From Platerodrilus igneus (Eukaryota; Arthropoda; Insecta; Coleoptera; Lycidae), in NCBI GenBank assembly GCA_036346225.1, contig JARFIW010000941.1:1049501-1113500 (forward strand): a stretch of DNA of 64,000 nucleotides. The letters run 5' to 3'. The number at the start of each line of letters is the position of its first letter. Positions within the stretch are counted from its first letter, which is position 1. This document shows, piece after piece, positions 1 through 11,265 of this stretch. The notes below the pieces were generated by a model. The model was given only the letters and a program-made list of their open reading frames with translations. It was not told the DNA's origin and did not search any database. The position numbers and the translations under genes were made by a program.

Positions 1-450
1 AGATCATGTCGTAGGTGGTCGATTAGGTAATCATCTAAAAAAAAATTTTCTTGCTAAAAGGTATCAGGAGCATACGATGGTAGTTATCTTTCTTGTATGG
101 CAGCGGTGATCAATTGCAAAACCATCTAAGGATTTCTTTTCCTGCCGAAGGTAATCAGGAGCTTATAAAAGGTATTAGTCCTCTTTCTTGTACGATGATG
201 TTGATAGATTGCAAAGCTATCAAAAGCATCTTTTCCAAAGGTTAATAAGAGGTGATGAGGTTTCCCTATCTTGTAGGTATAATGTAGTCGATTGCGTAAC
301 ATCTAAAAGATTTCTCTTTCTGCCGAAAGGTACCGGGAGCTTATAAGGGATACTAATTTTCGTCTTGTAGGGCAATCGTAGTCGATTATAAAATCATCTA
401 TAGGATTTCTTTTTCTGCCAAAGGGTATTAGAAGATCATAAGAGGCATTA
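1..450. repeat. Degenerate ~89-bp tandem repeat, about 5 units
   Basis: Two marker phrases recur in the same order. One is of the type 'tcgattgcaaaaccatctaa' (near 19, 108, 199, 287 and 373) and the other of the type 'tcttgtagggcaat' (near 90, 183, 269 and 361). The spacing is about 87-91 bp. The units are strongly diverged but in register, so this is an old minisatellite, and it may continue to the left of the window. No coding potential is visible. Confidence 0.7.
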
Positions 451-1075
451 GACTGATTACATGTTTTTATAACACTTTGTGAGTACAATATTTAAATAAT
501 TTGTAGCAGATAATCTGTCGACAAATTATTGCATTATATTGTATTATGCACCTAAACTGTGTATCGTGAGCATTGTCATAAATTGACACCAGCTATGCGT
601 TTAACTATCTCAGTTTTTTATTTACGAATAGAATTTTTAGGTCTATATATTGTCAAGTATAATAGTGTAGGAGTATGCAACCAACCATACTCTTAACTAA
701 CTGACGAATTAGCGCGCAGTATGCAAATAAATAGTATGCAGGCATAAAAAACCCTCGATTAATAATGGATTCGAGCAACACCCATCGTATACACAGAGAA
801 CCGCCCTAAGGGACAGTACAAACAAACCTCAGTATAAAAATTTCAAAGTGATTTCTTCTTGTTCTCTCATTAAAAAGTCACCAAACTTCTATAAGGGAAC
901 TTCAATGCAAGACAAAAGTCACCTAACTTTTCGTGTACTAAGGGTGTTCCTTCAGATTATCGCGTGATCGCCTGTTACATGCCGAAAATCGGCATTTAAA
1001 CATTTCTGTAAGTTTCTAATTTGCAAGTAAATTCCCGCCAATAATTTAAAAAACTTGTGCGTGCATTTTCGTCAC
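451..1075. other. Unassigned upstream sequence
   Basis: AT-rich sequence between the tandem repeat and the GC-richer candidate promoter block. I see no coding frame, terminal repeats or recognisable element. Confidence 0.4.
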
Positions 1076-1398
1076 TTTAGATAGTTGCGTTGGCGCCCGA
1101 GAATGCGCAGACGCAGAGTGGAACAGAAGTGATTTTCGTCACGTCGGCACTGGTCAACGAGACGTCAAACGGAGTGGTTATCTCTGTGCCTTTTATCTTG
1201 TCTTCTCTTCCAGATATGTAGGTTTCCTTTCAGCCCTGCCCTGTATCGCTTCTCACCTTATTCCTTTTACCGTACCGCTACAGAAGAGAGAAGACAAATT
1301 AATTTGGATTCGACGAGGGGGCAAAAGGATGACCCACGCCCATAACGCCCTACTGCCGCGAGAGTAGCTGCCATGTTGTCAAGAGCTCTACATTTTAC
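1076..1398 (+). promoter_or_regulatory. Candidate promoter and 5' noncoding exon of the DPP8/9-like gene
   Basis: This block is clearly GC-richer than its surroundings and contains CpGs (for example 'atgcgcagacgc', near 1103) and pyrimidine-rich stretches. It ends at 1398 directly before a strong donor, GTGAGT (1399-1404). It lies upstream of an exon at 3545 that opens with an acceptor and has its start codon 26 bases in, so an upstream noncoding exon is expected somewhere here. An ATG at 1373 lies inside this block. If 1398 is spliced to 3545, that ATG opens a 16-codon upstream frame whose stop (3567-3569) lies one base before the main ATG. The transcription start and the splice are inferred. 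Confidence 0.35.
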
Positions 1399-1762
1399 GT
1401 GAGTACTTTTATCTTTTTTTGTATGTGATAATAATTTGTAACATAAATATGACGTAACCCCTTATTGCGCAACAGTTTGCAAATATGTATTGTGTTACCA
1501 ACTGTCGTAGTGGCTCTCATACATTGTGCATCGGGACTGTAAAAGTATACCATAGAGTATAGACTTAAAGTATAACACACCAAATCTAACGGGATAGATT
1601 AAACTAAACTCTCACAGCACTATGGATAGGACCTCAGCATAACACAACTTGGACTCGCGTCACTTCCAAAGCTACGGTCATCAAAACCACGTCTTCAAGT
1701 ACGTCACACCAATAAGCAAGCCAAGATTGGGAAAACTCCGCCATCAGTCTATTTTAATTGTT
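1399..1762. other. Unassigned intronic sequence
   Basis: No element or gene recognised between the candidate first exon and SINE copy 1. Confidence 0.4.
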
Positions 1763-2040
1763 GGCTCCGTGGCGTAGTTGGTATGCGTGTGACTACTATG
1801 CCTAGGGTCCCGGGTTCGAATCCTGACACGGTCCAATTGAAAAATGTTAGGCGAGCATTTTTCACAAAAATACGCCTTCGTTCGGATGAGAGGTTAAATG
1901 GAGGTCCCGTGTGTGAGTGTTGTCACGCACGTCAAAGATCTCTACCTTACTTGGAGCAGCAAGGGTTCGACAAAAATCAAAATTTTCCAGGTAAAAAAAA
2001 ACTCGCTTTCTGGCCAATGTAGTACCTTTGGTGGAGTATT
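1763..2040 (+). mobile_element. tRNA-derived SINE, copy 1
   Basis: The element starts with a tRNA-like head. An A-box-like 'tggcgtagttgg' lies near 1770, a B box 'ggttcgaatcc' near 1814, and the flanks of the head (ggctccgt / acggtcc) are partly complementary. The body (about 1840-2040) contains 'cacacgggacctcc'-type and 'gatctttaacgtgc'-type segments, here in reverse complement. The same ~280-bp sequence recurs inverted at 18970-19262 and 40913-41209, so it is a dispersed family. RNA polymerase III promoter function is known for this class; activity of this copy is not shown. I see no clear target-site duplication here. Confidence 0.88.
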
Positions 2041-3544
2041 TGAAAAAATCAAATCTAAAGGCCGCTTTACTTTCTACCTATCTAGCAAGCCATCGTACGC
2101 CAGCGTCAGTCCACCAGCATCAACCCACCAGCCGCTAGGTACCGAAGCTATGGAAATCCGACTGCAGTTACTGCCGCATTGCATGTAACGTAACCTGGAC
2201 CAGGACATCTTCACTTACACGACCCAGATCTACGTCGTTTGCAACACAGAAACTCGTTCAGTAACTTTACAAACTAAAGTGCTTCCAATTCTTATGTTAA
2301 AGACATATGCAATTTAATTACACTCACAAAAGCATTTGTAAATGGTGCCTGTACGTGTCATGCCTTGAATGTTAATGTATAATAAGTTCATACCAATATT
2401 TTAACTTGCAAACAGATGTTATTTCTGTTACTATGAAGCAATGACGAGGTGAGCCCAAACAGCCAGAACACCACATTAGTATGTTTATCGGCATTTATTG
2501 CATAACTACTGTTACTACAACTGCTAGTACGACATTTGAAGCAACCTAATTTTTCGATACTACGTGCCGCCACTGCTTGTACATATTTTGTAAGATTTAC
2601 AGGCGGGTTTTTATTAATCTTTTAGCCACTTTCAAATCTTCAGCGGTGATTTTTTGTTTTCAATCGTCTCTATCAATTGGCATTTCAAAAAATGATTTAG
2701 ATCTTAGACGATTCTGAAATTAGCAAGAAACTCGAATCACACTGCTACAATTCTACTTTAATAAAGCTCAATACATCTATTGTTTATCTGCATAGTCAAT
2801 TATTAATGTAAAAAAAACTTAATTTTAATTATTGAATATTAATTGACTGCAAATTAGTGTAGCTTTAACAAAAAATTAGAATTTGTTTATATAATTTTTG
2901 TTGTTAGTATTATTATAAAAATGAAAAGCGTACAAGGCAAAATTAAATTGACTCTCGTACATAGCATTTGCTTATTTGTCTTTAATGCAGATGAAAAATT
3001 TAGAGCTTTGATTTGTAATCCATTCATGAAACCAAATTTGCTTTGATAAAACTCTTTATTACTCAGGGTTGTTATTGTACTCCAACATTTACCAATCAAT
3101 AATAATAGCTTTTTTGGCATTACTAGTCACTGGCGTTAATAAGCTATATAGTTATGTACAATAAAAAAATATTGTTGTTATAGAACTTGCTAATAAATGT
3201 CATATTTAATTTCCCCAAACACAATATATTGAAAAAAAGTTATTGGTCAGTAATGTAATTTTATTGACATTAGTTTAATATATATCATATATCATATATA
3301 CCGCGAATCGGCAACTTGGAAACTTTCTCTCCTTTCGACAGTAACAAGAATTAGGTTAGAATTAACTTGGTGTCGTCAAAAATTTTATTTGTTATATGTA
3401 ATTTTAGGAAAAGTTTAATTGTGTATAAATACTTTTACATAAATGTTGCTAACGTTAAAATTTGGCTAGTAATCTATGATGTTTGTTTTTACAACCACAG
3501 TGTTTTTTGAAACAATAATTCTATTTGTTGTGTGTCCTTTTTAG
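2041..3544. other. Unassigned intronic sequence before the first coding exon
   Basis: AT-rich intron with no recognised element. It ends in a pyrimidine-rich tract (tgtcctttttag) at 3532-3544 that serves as the acceptor for the first coding exon. Confidence 0.4.
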
Positions 3545-3570
3545 GACCAGATGGTTAAATAACGTATAAA

Positions 3571-4002
3571 ATGGACTTTAAAACCAGCGACTGCAAACTC
3601 TCCTGGTCCGAACTAAAAGGAGTAGTAACTGATTTACGTAGACAATTGTCCAGTTTATCAATAATGGTACCTTCTTCTATTTCATTTAGAACTTTACAGG
3701 ATGGCCGAACTAGAATTTATTTTTTGAGTACTCCACAGAATGCTTGGGAAATGACGTTACTATTTGCTGATGTACCTGTTTGTAACGAAACAGCGAATCT
3801 TAGGTTAACATGGCACTCCGTTATAGAAGCCAATTTTCCTAGTTTATCTAGCAATAAATTTACAAGGGAAGAGCAATTATTATGTGAGAGAAAACGGCTG
3901 ACTACATGGGGTATAACATCATACGAAATGCATAGTGAATATGGCAAAATCATTTTTCCAGCAGCAAGTAGTTTATTTCAATGTTTGGATACTGGTTACT
4001 CG
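3571..4002 (+). CDS. Dpp8/9: DPP8/9-like dipeptidyl peptidase, first coding exon (residues 1-144)
   Basis: This exon encodes the N-terminus of a cytosolic prolyl dipeptidyl peptidase, an S9B serine protease that removes Xaa-Pro/Ala dipeptides. Diagnostic family phrases are visible: SWSELKGVV (12-20), EEQLLCERKRL (near 110-120) and WGITSYEMHSE (near 123-133), followed by a SLFQCLD block near the end. No signal peptide or membrane segment is seen, which fits DPP8/9 rather than DPP4. The exon opens at 3545 after TTTTTTAG, with 26 bases of 5' UTR. The donor at 4003 (tcg|gtaata) is phase 0. The open frame runs to 4044, but homology stops at GYS, and the next exon resumes with VAPM, matching the family order. 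The next exon is 28.3 kb away, across many transposons. Confidence 0.92.
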
Positions 4003-4609
4003 GTAATAAATAATAATTTTTATATATCAATGGGTTGGTATTAGAAAATATTATGATTTAGGTGAACAAATTTTGATTTGTAATAAACAGTTTTAACCTA
4101 TCTTTAACAACTGCTTGGTATTTAAAATTTACTACAACTAATTTCTTTTAGGATTTTTTCATTAATTACAGCTAAAACAACCATGTCACTACAACTTGGA
4201 GATATAATATGGTCTACTGAACAAAAGTCATGTATAGCAAATTCAGACGAGTATGAAAAATTAGCTTAGATTTTAGGTAACCTACGTGCCATTAGTATAA
4301 GTTAAAACTGTTTATTGCTTCGTAGATTTGGTATTTTAGATTAAATCGTTAAGGTTAGATTCATAACCTAAAATAAGAGCTAAGTTATTAAAATCTTACT
4401 CACTTATCATGATGTGCAACACCAGGTTGCTTTTCAGTATTATTACAAAGGATCAGGCATGCTTGTAGGTGCAAAATGTTGAAAATTGAAAACCATTAGC
4501 TCAAATATGAAAGATGTGCATTTCTCTAACCTCTTTTGCCTACTGACGTGAGTAGGTTTTTAAGCATCGCATTATTTCCCAACAGTCAATATACTGAAAA
4601 AAATGCATT
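4003..4609. other. Unassigned intron start
   Basis: Nothing recognised between the exon donor and the left LTR. A short 28-codon frame opens at about 4182 after a 'ttcttttag', but it shows no similarity to the DPP8/9 chain. Confidence 0.4.
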
Positions 4610-5594
4610 TGTATAATTTGCTACGTTATGCAGCGTGCGGGTCAGATAGGAATACTGGGCTAACTGCCAATGCGAAGGGGGGGGGGGGACAAATTCAATA
4701 ATAGTTCCACGAAGTGCACATTTTGTAGCTATCATGCAATAAATGTAAGCAGTCTAAAGGAATAATGCTGATACTTTCGTATAAGCAGATGGGTTTAGTA
4801 AAAAAAAAGCATTAAATTTGGAAACCTTTCTAGCAATGATTTTACCATAAGAAACATTAGCGTATCTAATTTCAAAGTGGGTTTTTTTAAAAAACCGTGT
4901 TTTGTTCGTTAGGACGGTGCGAATTGGGTTTATCCCTTGGTATGTTAAAAAAAGAAAACAAGTCACATACATGTGTCGGAATACTTATATTGCCAGCCAT
5001 CGGAAGCGGATCAGCACAGTATTGCCGCAGTAGTCAGCAACAACCTTGCTACTACAGTAATTGCAACAGCGGTCTGCACGTAAGAGCACTTGATCTACGT
5101 CAAAGAATAATCGGCCTACATAGCAAGCAATTTGGCCACCAGGTAAGAGCTAAAAAGAGAGTCTTACTAATATTAATAATGCAGGAGAACTCACCGATGC
5201 AGTCAGGTTCTACACTTCTTATAAAAAAACGTGCATCGCTCTTGAAGTAAGCAATTTAGAAAATACATCTAAGGATGAACTGCTGAATCAAATTGAATTT
5301 GTTTAAATAACAAGAATTCGAGCTTTGATCCTCACATTATCAACATACCAAAAAGAAGATTAGAAAACTTGAAAACGCGGTTTTATCGAATAGTTCAATA
5401 CCTCATTTCAACGAGTTAGATGGAAATCACATAAAAATCAATTAGACGTGGTCGTAATGTATAGCAAGTTAACGGATACCTAAAACAAGATATTGACTAT
5501 TTAATTTTAGCATAAACTTTACGTTTCGAAATAAATAAGTTTAAAATGAAAATTAGTAGGAAGCGTACTTATTGTAAACAGGATGTTGCCGACA
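4610..5594 (-). repeat. Left (3') LTR of the gag-only element
   Basis: About 985 bp aligned end to end with 10150-11265. Shared landmarks are 'gctacgttatgcag', 'ctgatactttcgtataagc', 'tacgtcaaagaataatcggc' and 'caggatgttg'. It contains a G-run near 4678 where the right LTR carries about 120 extra bases. The minus-strand start TGTCGG is at 5594. Confidence 0.85.
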
Positions 5595-6496
5595 TATGAA
5601 ATAGTAGAAACGGAATTGATGTGGTTTTTAATTCATCGGCCGTAAGTGAACGTAACAAATCCCCTTCAGCAAAAGTAACATGTCGGGGTAGGAAAGCCAA
5701 AGTGCGGGTGAGCAGTACCAAAAGAAAAAAGACCAAACACAAAAAAATTTGCTTAAAAACTAAAAGAAAATTCGTTTACGAAAATAAAAGAAACCAAAAA
5801 AAAAGAACTCTTATCCAGCTTGAAGAACCAAAGTACTGGACGAACCAAAACAAAAAAATTGAAGGGTAGACGGGTAATAAGCCATCCACGCGGACTAAGA
5901 TGGAATGGCATCGACACTGCAGAGTCGTTAAAGGATGGATGTTTCTTAAAAGAAACAGTAGAGTCTTCAACCTCAAGAGAAGAAATTGGTTTCTCATGAA
6001 AAAAACAAAGTAAGGAAAGGAACAAGAACGAAAACCAACAGTACAAGCCAAAATAGGACGCAAGGGTCAATCCTCAAGTATGCAAACGAACAACAAGGGA
6101 GAACGAGAGGAAGAGCGCTGGTAAAAGAAACGATGTACTACAAACTATGGTAAACAGGAATTGCAACAACCGAAGAACCAAAGAAAAGAATAGCTAACTA
6201 GACTTAAAATTGACTAAGTCGTGGTTTCCGAAGGAAGGAAGAAATTAACTAGAAAGCACCTACCTACCACAGGAGCGGATGGACGAAACACAATCGGTAT
6301 AGGGACCGACAGTAAAGAAGACCAGCAGAAGGATAGGGAAAGGAAAGTGGATCCAAACTAACAGGAAAGTAAACTAAAGCAAACAAAGCCCATATTATAG
6401 CAGCATCAAAACTGCAAGAAGAAGACAAACCCCATTTCCAAAACCAAACAAAAGAAACAGTACAAAAGAATATCAAACCAACTTCCAGTGTAGTTA

Positions 6497-6596
6497 TGTA
6501 TGAGTATGTGTGTGCGTGCATGTGTGTGTATGTGTGCGTGTATTGATGTATGAGTATGTGAGTGTGGGTGTGTGTATATGTGTTGGGCGCATGTAT

Positions 6597-6642
<46 letters not shown>

Positions 6643-6930
6643 GTTAGACCTCTTTAGTCGCCTCTTATGATAGGCAGGTTGTACCATGGGGCTATTCTAT
6701 TCCCGGACCCACACGGGGTGAAAGAAAAAGAAAGAAAGTAGAACCAAGGTGAAATGTGTGTGTATGTGTTGGACGTACGTGTATGTATATGCGTGTGTGT
6801 GTGTGTGTATGTTGTGTGTGTGTGTGTGTGTGTGTGTGTTGGACCACTGTAGTCGCCTTTTACGACAGGCAGGTCGTACCATGGGACTATTCTATTCCCA
6901 GACCCACACGGGGTGAAATAAAAAGAAAGG
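6497..6930. repeat. TG microsatellites alternating with a duplicated ~85-bp block
   Basis: Long (TG)n-rich tracts at about 6497-6644 and 6755-6838 are each followed by a near-identical block (about 6645-6735 and 6839-6925). The blocks contain 'tagtcgcc', 'aggcaggt', 'gtaccatggg', 'ctattctattccc' and 'acccacacggggtgaa'. The arrangement is a tandem duplication of [TG tract + block]. Apparent Thr/His-rich frames here are read-throughs of the microsatellite, not genes. Confidence 0.8.
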
Positions 6931-7245
6931 AAACCCAGCAAACAGGGAAGTAAACAAAAAGAAAACTTATAGTTCAGAAATCAAAACCTAAAGACAGCAA
7001 AGTCAGCATAAGAATCTGGGGCACGATGACTAGATACTGAGCTTAAGACAAGTACGCCGCCAGCAAAAAAATTAAACAAGATCAAGGACATTGGGACTTT
7101 GTCGACATAAATCTTCCGATTCGGAAGGAGCATAGAATAATATCTGCCCCTTTTGGGCAGTTTTCTGCCAGACAGGAACAGCAGGGGATGTAGCAGTAGA
7201 AGCAAGTGGTTTATGAGGTGACGAGGGTGGAGGTAGTAGTGGTTG

Positions 7246-7970
7246 TCATAGTTTATGGAACTCAGAACGCGTTATGTAAGAAAGTTGTTTGTTGTTAGGA
7301 TTAAGAAAGCCAACCGTAGAAAAGGAATCATCATGGGTTGTCAGAATATCAACGGTAGAAAAGAAAAGGTATTGACTAAGAGAATCAACCTTACTAAAAG
7401 AAACACAAGCAGAGCACACTCCAGTTACGTTAGATAAAGAGACAGAAACAGATAAAATTTTATTGATGTTAGGTAAATGACCAGTAGTATCACATTTAGG
7501 AAAGAGAACAGCATTGGCTGTAGGAATATTAACCCTAGGAGAATAAGCAGAATCCGATAACACTTCAACCATATTACATAAAGGAACAGAATCAGGTAGA
7601 AGTTCATCAACGTTACAAGAACAAATAGTATCAAGTAGAACTTCGCCAATGTTAGATAAAGGAGTAGAATGAAGTTTATCAACATGAAAGAAAGGAGCAG
7701 CACCAGACAGAATTTCATCAACCTTACAAGAACAAACTGCATCGGGAAGAATTTCATTCACAGTAGATAAGAAAGCAGAATCAGGTTGACCTTTGTCAAC
7801 ATTAGATAACAGGACATAAGGTAGGATTTCACCAACCTTAACTAAAAGAACAGAAGCAAGTAGCATTTTGTCAGTATGAGAAATGAGTAAGAGTAGGTAA
7901 CGTTTCTTCAACGTCTGATAAAGGAGTAGAATCAAGTAAGAATTCATCAATGTTAGACAACGGACAAAAC
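7246..7970 (-). pseudogene. 13-residue repeat region downstream of gag
   Basis: The minus-strand frame at 7246-7950 encodes about 14 imperfect copies of a 13-residue unit resembling VDEILPDSVPLSN (39 bp per unit). Units include VNEILPDAVCSCK, VDELLPDSVPLCN and INKILSVSVSLSN. Further units continue in another frame to about 7970, so at least one frameshift separates this region from the Gag frame above it. No known enzymatic domain is present. It may be a repetitive Gag C-terminal tail or a separate protein. Length variation by slippage is likely. Confidence 0.6.
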
Positions 7971-9373
7971 TTCAACCACAATGGGAACGGATTCCTTGAC
8001 CGTAGTAGATACAGAAACACGGTCAGGTAAAACTTTGATGACAGCAGCAACAGGCATTATAGCTATAGGTTCTCTAACTTCCACAGGACCTTCTCTATCC
8101 ATATTAGAAATTATCTTCACTTCAGCTATGGCTGTTATTGCCGGCACGACAGAAATTTCTTGAGTCGAAGCATTTAAGAAAGCAGGAACAGGTAAAATTT
8201 TGACAAAAACGAGAAGAGGCATTAAAGATACAGATTCATGGACTTCAAGAGGACCTTTGCAGACTGAATTAGAAGTTATCGTCACTTCAGCGACATTTGT
8301 GTTTGCAGACACCACAGGAATTTCCTGGATAGAATCGTTCAAGAAAGCGGGAACAAACTCTTGTGAAGCTAGCTGCAAGTCACTAATTTGAAGCATGGGT
8401 TGTAAGGGTGGTGGAGGCACAGTTTGGGGTGGAAGTGAAAACATAGGATCCATTTGATCATCTTTTGATTCGCGAAGGACAGAAGAAATTTGGTTCTTGT
8501 TAGTAGAAGTTCGGTAAGTAGAGGTGTGATAGTCGTAAAAATCAATATTACAGTTCAACGGCTCGTATGGCTGAAAAGGGTACGAGGTGATGGTAGTAGG
8601 GCAAGCAGAAGGAGAGGTAGAAAAGGATGTAGAACTAGAGACGGAAGAAATTTTGTTCGAAGTTATATTTGCCGAAGAAGAGTATGTATTGATAGTAGTA
8701 GCATGGTGACCTGGATGAGATACAAAAGAGAATGTAGAATGAGAAGCAGAAGAAATTAGACACCTATAGGTGAGGACAGAATTTGAAGGATTATTCGAAG
8801 ATCTATTAGTAGAAGGATGACAGTGTGGACAGTTGTGGCGAATAATTCCCTTATGCCCGCAACCATAGCAATGGAGTACTTTAGGACGAGTACAACGTGA
8901 CGAAACATGACCAGGTTTGTCGCAATTAAAGCATATGACCTGACGAGTAGAAGTAGAACTAGGAAGAAGAACAGTAGAACATACGGAAGAAGTATCGGAT
9001 CTACCCGTAGCCATAGGAGAAACCTTAACAACTCGGTCATGTGAAGTAAAAGTATTTTCATCAATAGTAGCACACTTATAAGCAAAATCCGGGGTTCAAA
9101 ATGTTGAATCAGTAAATTAGACAACGACTTCCAGTCAGAAAACCTATGCCGATTACCACGATACCAAAGTAACGCTTTAGCCTCAAACAAATCCACTGCA
9201 GGCTTAAATAACTGCAATTCTGACACATGTTGAGTTCGTCGGAGTTCTTCGGCCCGTCCCAAAAAATTATGTATGGTAAGAGTGTTTGCGTCATCAAAAA
9301 ATCTCAAATTCCAATCCCACGCAGGAAGGCCTTGGGGGGAAACCGAAAAAGGAGTAGCGACTGACTTAGGCAC
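7953..9373 (-). pseudogene. gag: Gag of the LTR element, frameshifted
   Basis: The 5' part (9373 to about 9090, minus) encodes a gypsy-type Gag region with ALLWYRGNRHRFSDWKSL and QHFEP motifs near residues 69-93. The reading frame then shifts by one near 9093, in a short C-run, and the second part (from about 9090 to 7953) continues with a zinc knuckle CFNCDKPGHVSSRC (canonical CX2CX4HX4C). A second, diverged knuckle follows, CYGCGHKGIIRHNC, with Ile in place of the usual His. Two ~62-residue repeats (about 8029-8400) begin near VPAFLN. Gag packages element RNA in this class of retrotransposon. Start at 9373 is the first Met before the homology. The frameshift makes this copy defective. Confidence 0.75.
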
Positions 9374-10129
9374 TGTAGCAGGGGCTGATTCCGATTCAGT
9401 AGTTACAGTATATTGGTTGTGACTAGATGATACGGAATTATCGGCCAGAATCTTTGCCGGTTTTAATTTCAGACATTTGTCCTTTAACTTTTGTTAGAAG
9501 TGGACGGTAGGCAAACGGGCTGGATAGAATGTAGCGAGGTTACGAAGCACAATGTATAATTGATCATCCTCCTTGAAAGATCCATACCACTGGAACAGAG
9601 CTGTCGTACACATGAGTTAGTCGGTAATACTTTCTGATGACTTCTGCTGTCTATTGCAGATACCATCATACAGTCCTGTCACCATATCAGTCTTCTTGAA
9701 TACGAATAAAAAAAAAGAAATTAGGAGAAAGTAACTAATTAAAGGCTAACAGTAACTCGGTAGAAGCCAAAATTGAAATATTGCGAATACAGGGCAATCT
9801 GAAACATATTCGACGGATAAACTTCAGGAACACCAATAGGAGCGAAACAACAAAATAGAAGTTAGAATAGGGTGCCAGCGTTTTCAACGGACTAGGATTA
9901 TTGGCGAAAACACAAGTCCAATAATCTGAAATGAACCAACCAAGGATATTTAGCGATCACGGACGAAAACCAAACTAAAATCTAAGAAGATCGAACCCAC
10001 ACAAGAAATAAAGAAAAGACATAAATACAAGTTCGAGCATAAGGGAAGAGAACATAAGTAGTATCAGGCCGAGAAAATGGAAAGCGTAGTTAACTAAAAC
10101 GAACTCGGAGCAAAAGTTAATCAACAAAT

Positions 10130-10146
10130 ATCGGAGCTCCACGCCA
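10130..10146 (-). other. Primer binding site of the LTR element
   Basis: Minus-strand TGGCGTGGAGCTCCGAT lies three bases from the inner border of the 5' LTR, the expected place for the tRNA-primed minus-strand start in LTR retrotransposons. I did not assign the tRNA. Confidence 0.65.
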
Positions 10147-10149
10147 GAG

Positions 10150-11265
10150 TGTCAAAATTTATGCTACGTTATGCAGTGTACGGGTGAGATAGGAATACCG
10201 AACTAACTACCAATGCAGAGGGGGGGTTGTAGCAACACAAAAAAATACATCGCCAACAATTTTCTATTTACAATAAAAAAATACAAATTTCTATCTAAAC
10301 AAAAAAAAATTAAATACATTACTATTTAAAAAAAAGAAATTTTACTCTATGGACAAATTGAATAATTGTTCCACGAAGTACACATTTCGTAGCTAACATG
10401 CAATAAATCTAACCAGTAAAAAAAAGAATAATTCTGATACTTTCGTATAAGCGGATGGGTTAAGTAAAAAAAAAAGCATTAAATTTAGAAACCTTTCTAG
10501 CAAGGATTTTACCATAAGAAACATAAACGTATCTAATTTCAAAGTGGGTGTTTTTTTAAAAAAAAGCGTTTTGTTCATCAGCACGATGCGAATTAGGTTT
10601 ATCCCTTGGAATGTTAAAAAAGAAAACAAGTCACATACATGTGGCGGAATACTTATCTTGCCATCCATCGGAAGCAGATCAGCACAGCATCACCGCGGTA
10701 ATCAGCAACAACCATGCTACTACTGTAATTGCAACAGCGCCCTGCATGCAAGAGCAGTTGATCTACGTCAAAGAATAATCGGCCTACATAACAAGTAATT
10801 TGGCCTCCAGCTAATAACTAAGAAGAGAGTCTTACTAATATTAATAACGCAGGAGAACTCATCGATGCAGCCAGGTTCTACACTTCTTATAAAAAAACGT
10901 GCATCGCTGTTTAAGTAAGCAATTTAGAAAATACATCTAAGGATGAACTGCTGAATCAAATTGAATTTGTTTAAATAACTAGCATTCTAGTTTTGATTTT
11001 CGCGTTATCAACATACCAAAAAGGAGATTAGAAAACTTGAAAACACGGTTTTATAGCATAGTTCTATACCTCATTTCAACAAGTCTTTAGATGGAAATCA
11101 CATAAGAATTAATTATACTCGGTCGTAATATATAACAAGTTAACGGATACCTAAAACAAGGTATTGGCTATTTAATTTTAGCATAAACTTTACGTTTTGA
11201 ATTAAATAAGTTTAAAATGAAAATTAGTAGGATGCGTACTTATTGCAAACAGGATGTTGTCGACG
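10150..11265 (-). repeat. Right (5') LTR of the gag-only element
   Basis: About 1.1 kb, direct repeat of 4610-5594. It is longer because of an A/T-rich segment of about 120 bp at about 10225-10355. The outer end reads cgacg on the plus strand where the other LTR has cgaca, a mutated TG terminus. Confidence 0.85.

Larger units (their letters stand above)
4610..11265 (-). mobile_element. Gag-only Ty3/gypsy-like LTR retrotransposon, about 6.7 kb
   Basis: Two long direct repeats (4610-5594 and 10150-11265) flank a 4.55-kb interior. On the minus strand the repeats start TG and end CA (with mutations). A primer-binding-site-like TGGCGTGGAGCTCCGAT lies three bases inside the right (5') LTR at 10130-10146. 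The interior encodes a Gag with a CCHC knuckle on the minus strand. I find no protease, reverse transcriptase, RNase H or integrase between 5600 and 7240 or elsewhere inside. It therefore looks non-autonomous but gag-bearing. The LTRs differ by many substitutions and a ~120-bp indel, so the insertion is not recent. No convincing target duplication remains. Confidence 0.8.

Noticed and set aside
1..450. CRISPR-like array from regular spacing
   Set aside because: Whole units repeat, without constant repeat plus unique spacer; the genome is eukaryotic.
1768..1835. A functional tRNA gene
   Set aside because: The head has A and B boxes but an imperfect acceptor stem, and it is fused to a SINE body repeated elsewhere.
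5621..6070. Lys-rich plus-strand and Phe-rich minus-strand frames
   Set aside because: Low-complexity A-rich sequence inside the LTR element; no conserved motif.
6406..6941. Long minus-strand frames rich in Thr-His
   Set aside because: They are translations of TG microsatellites, not proteins.
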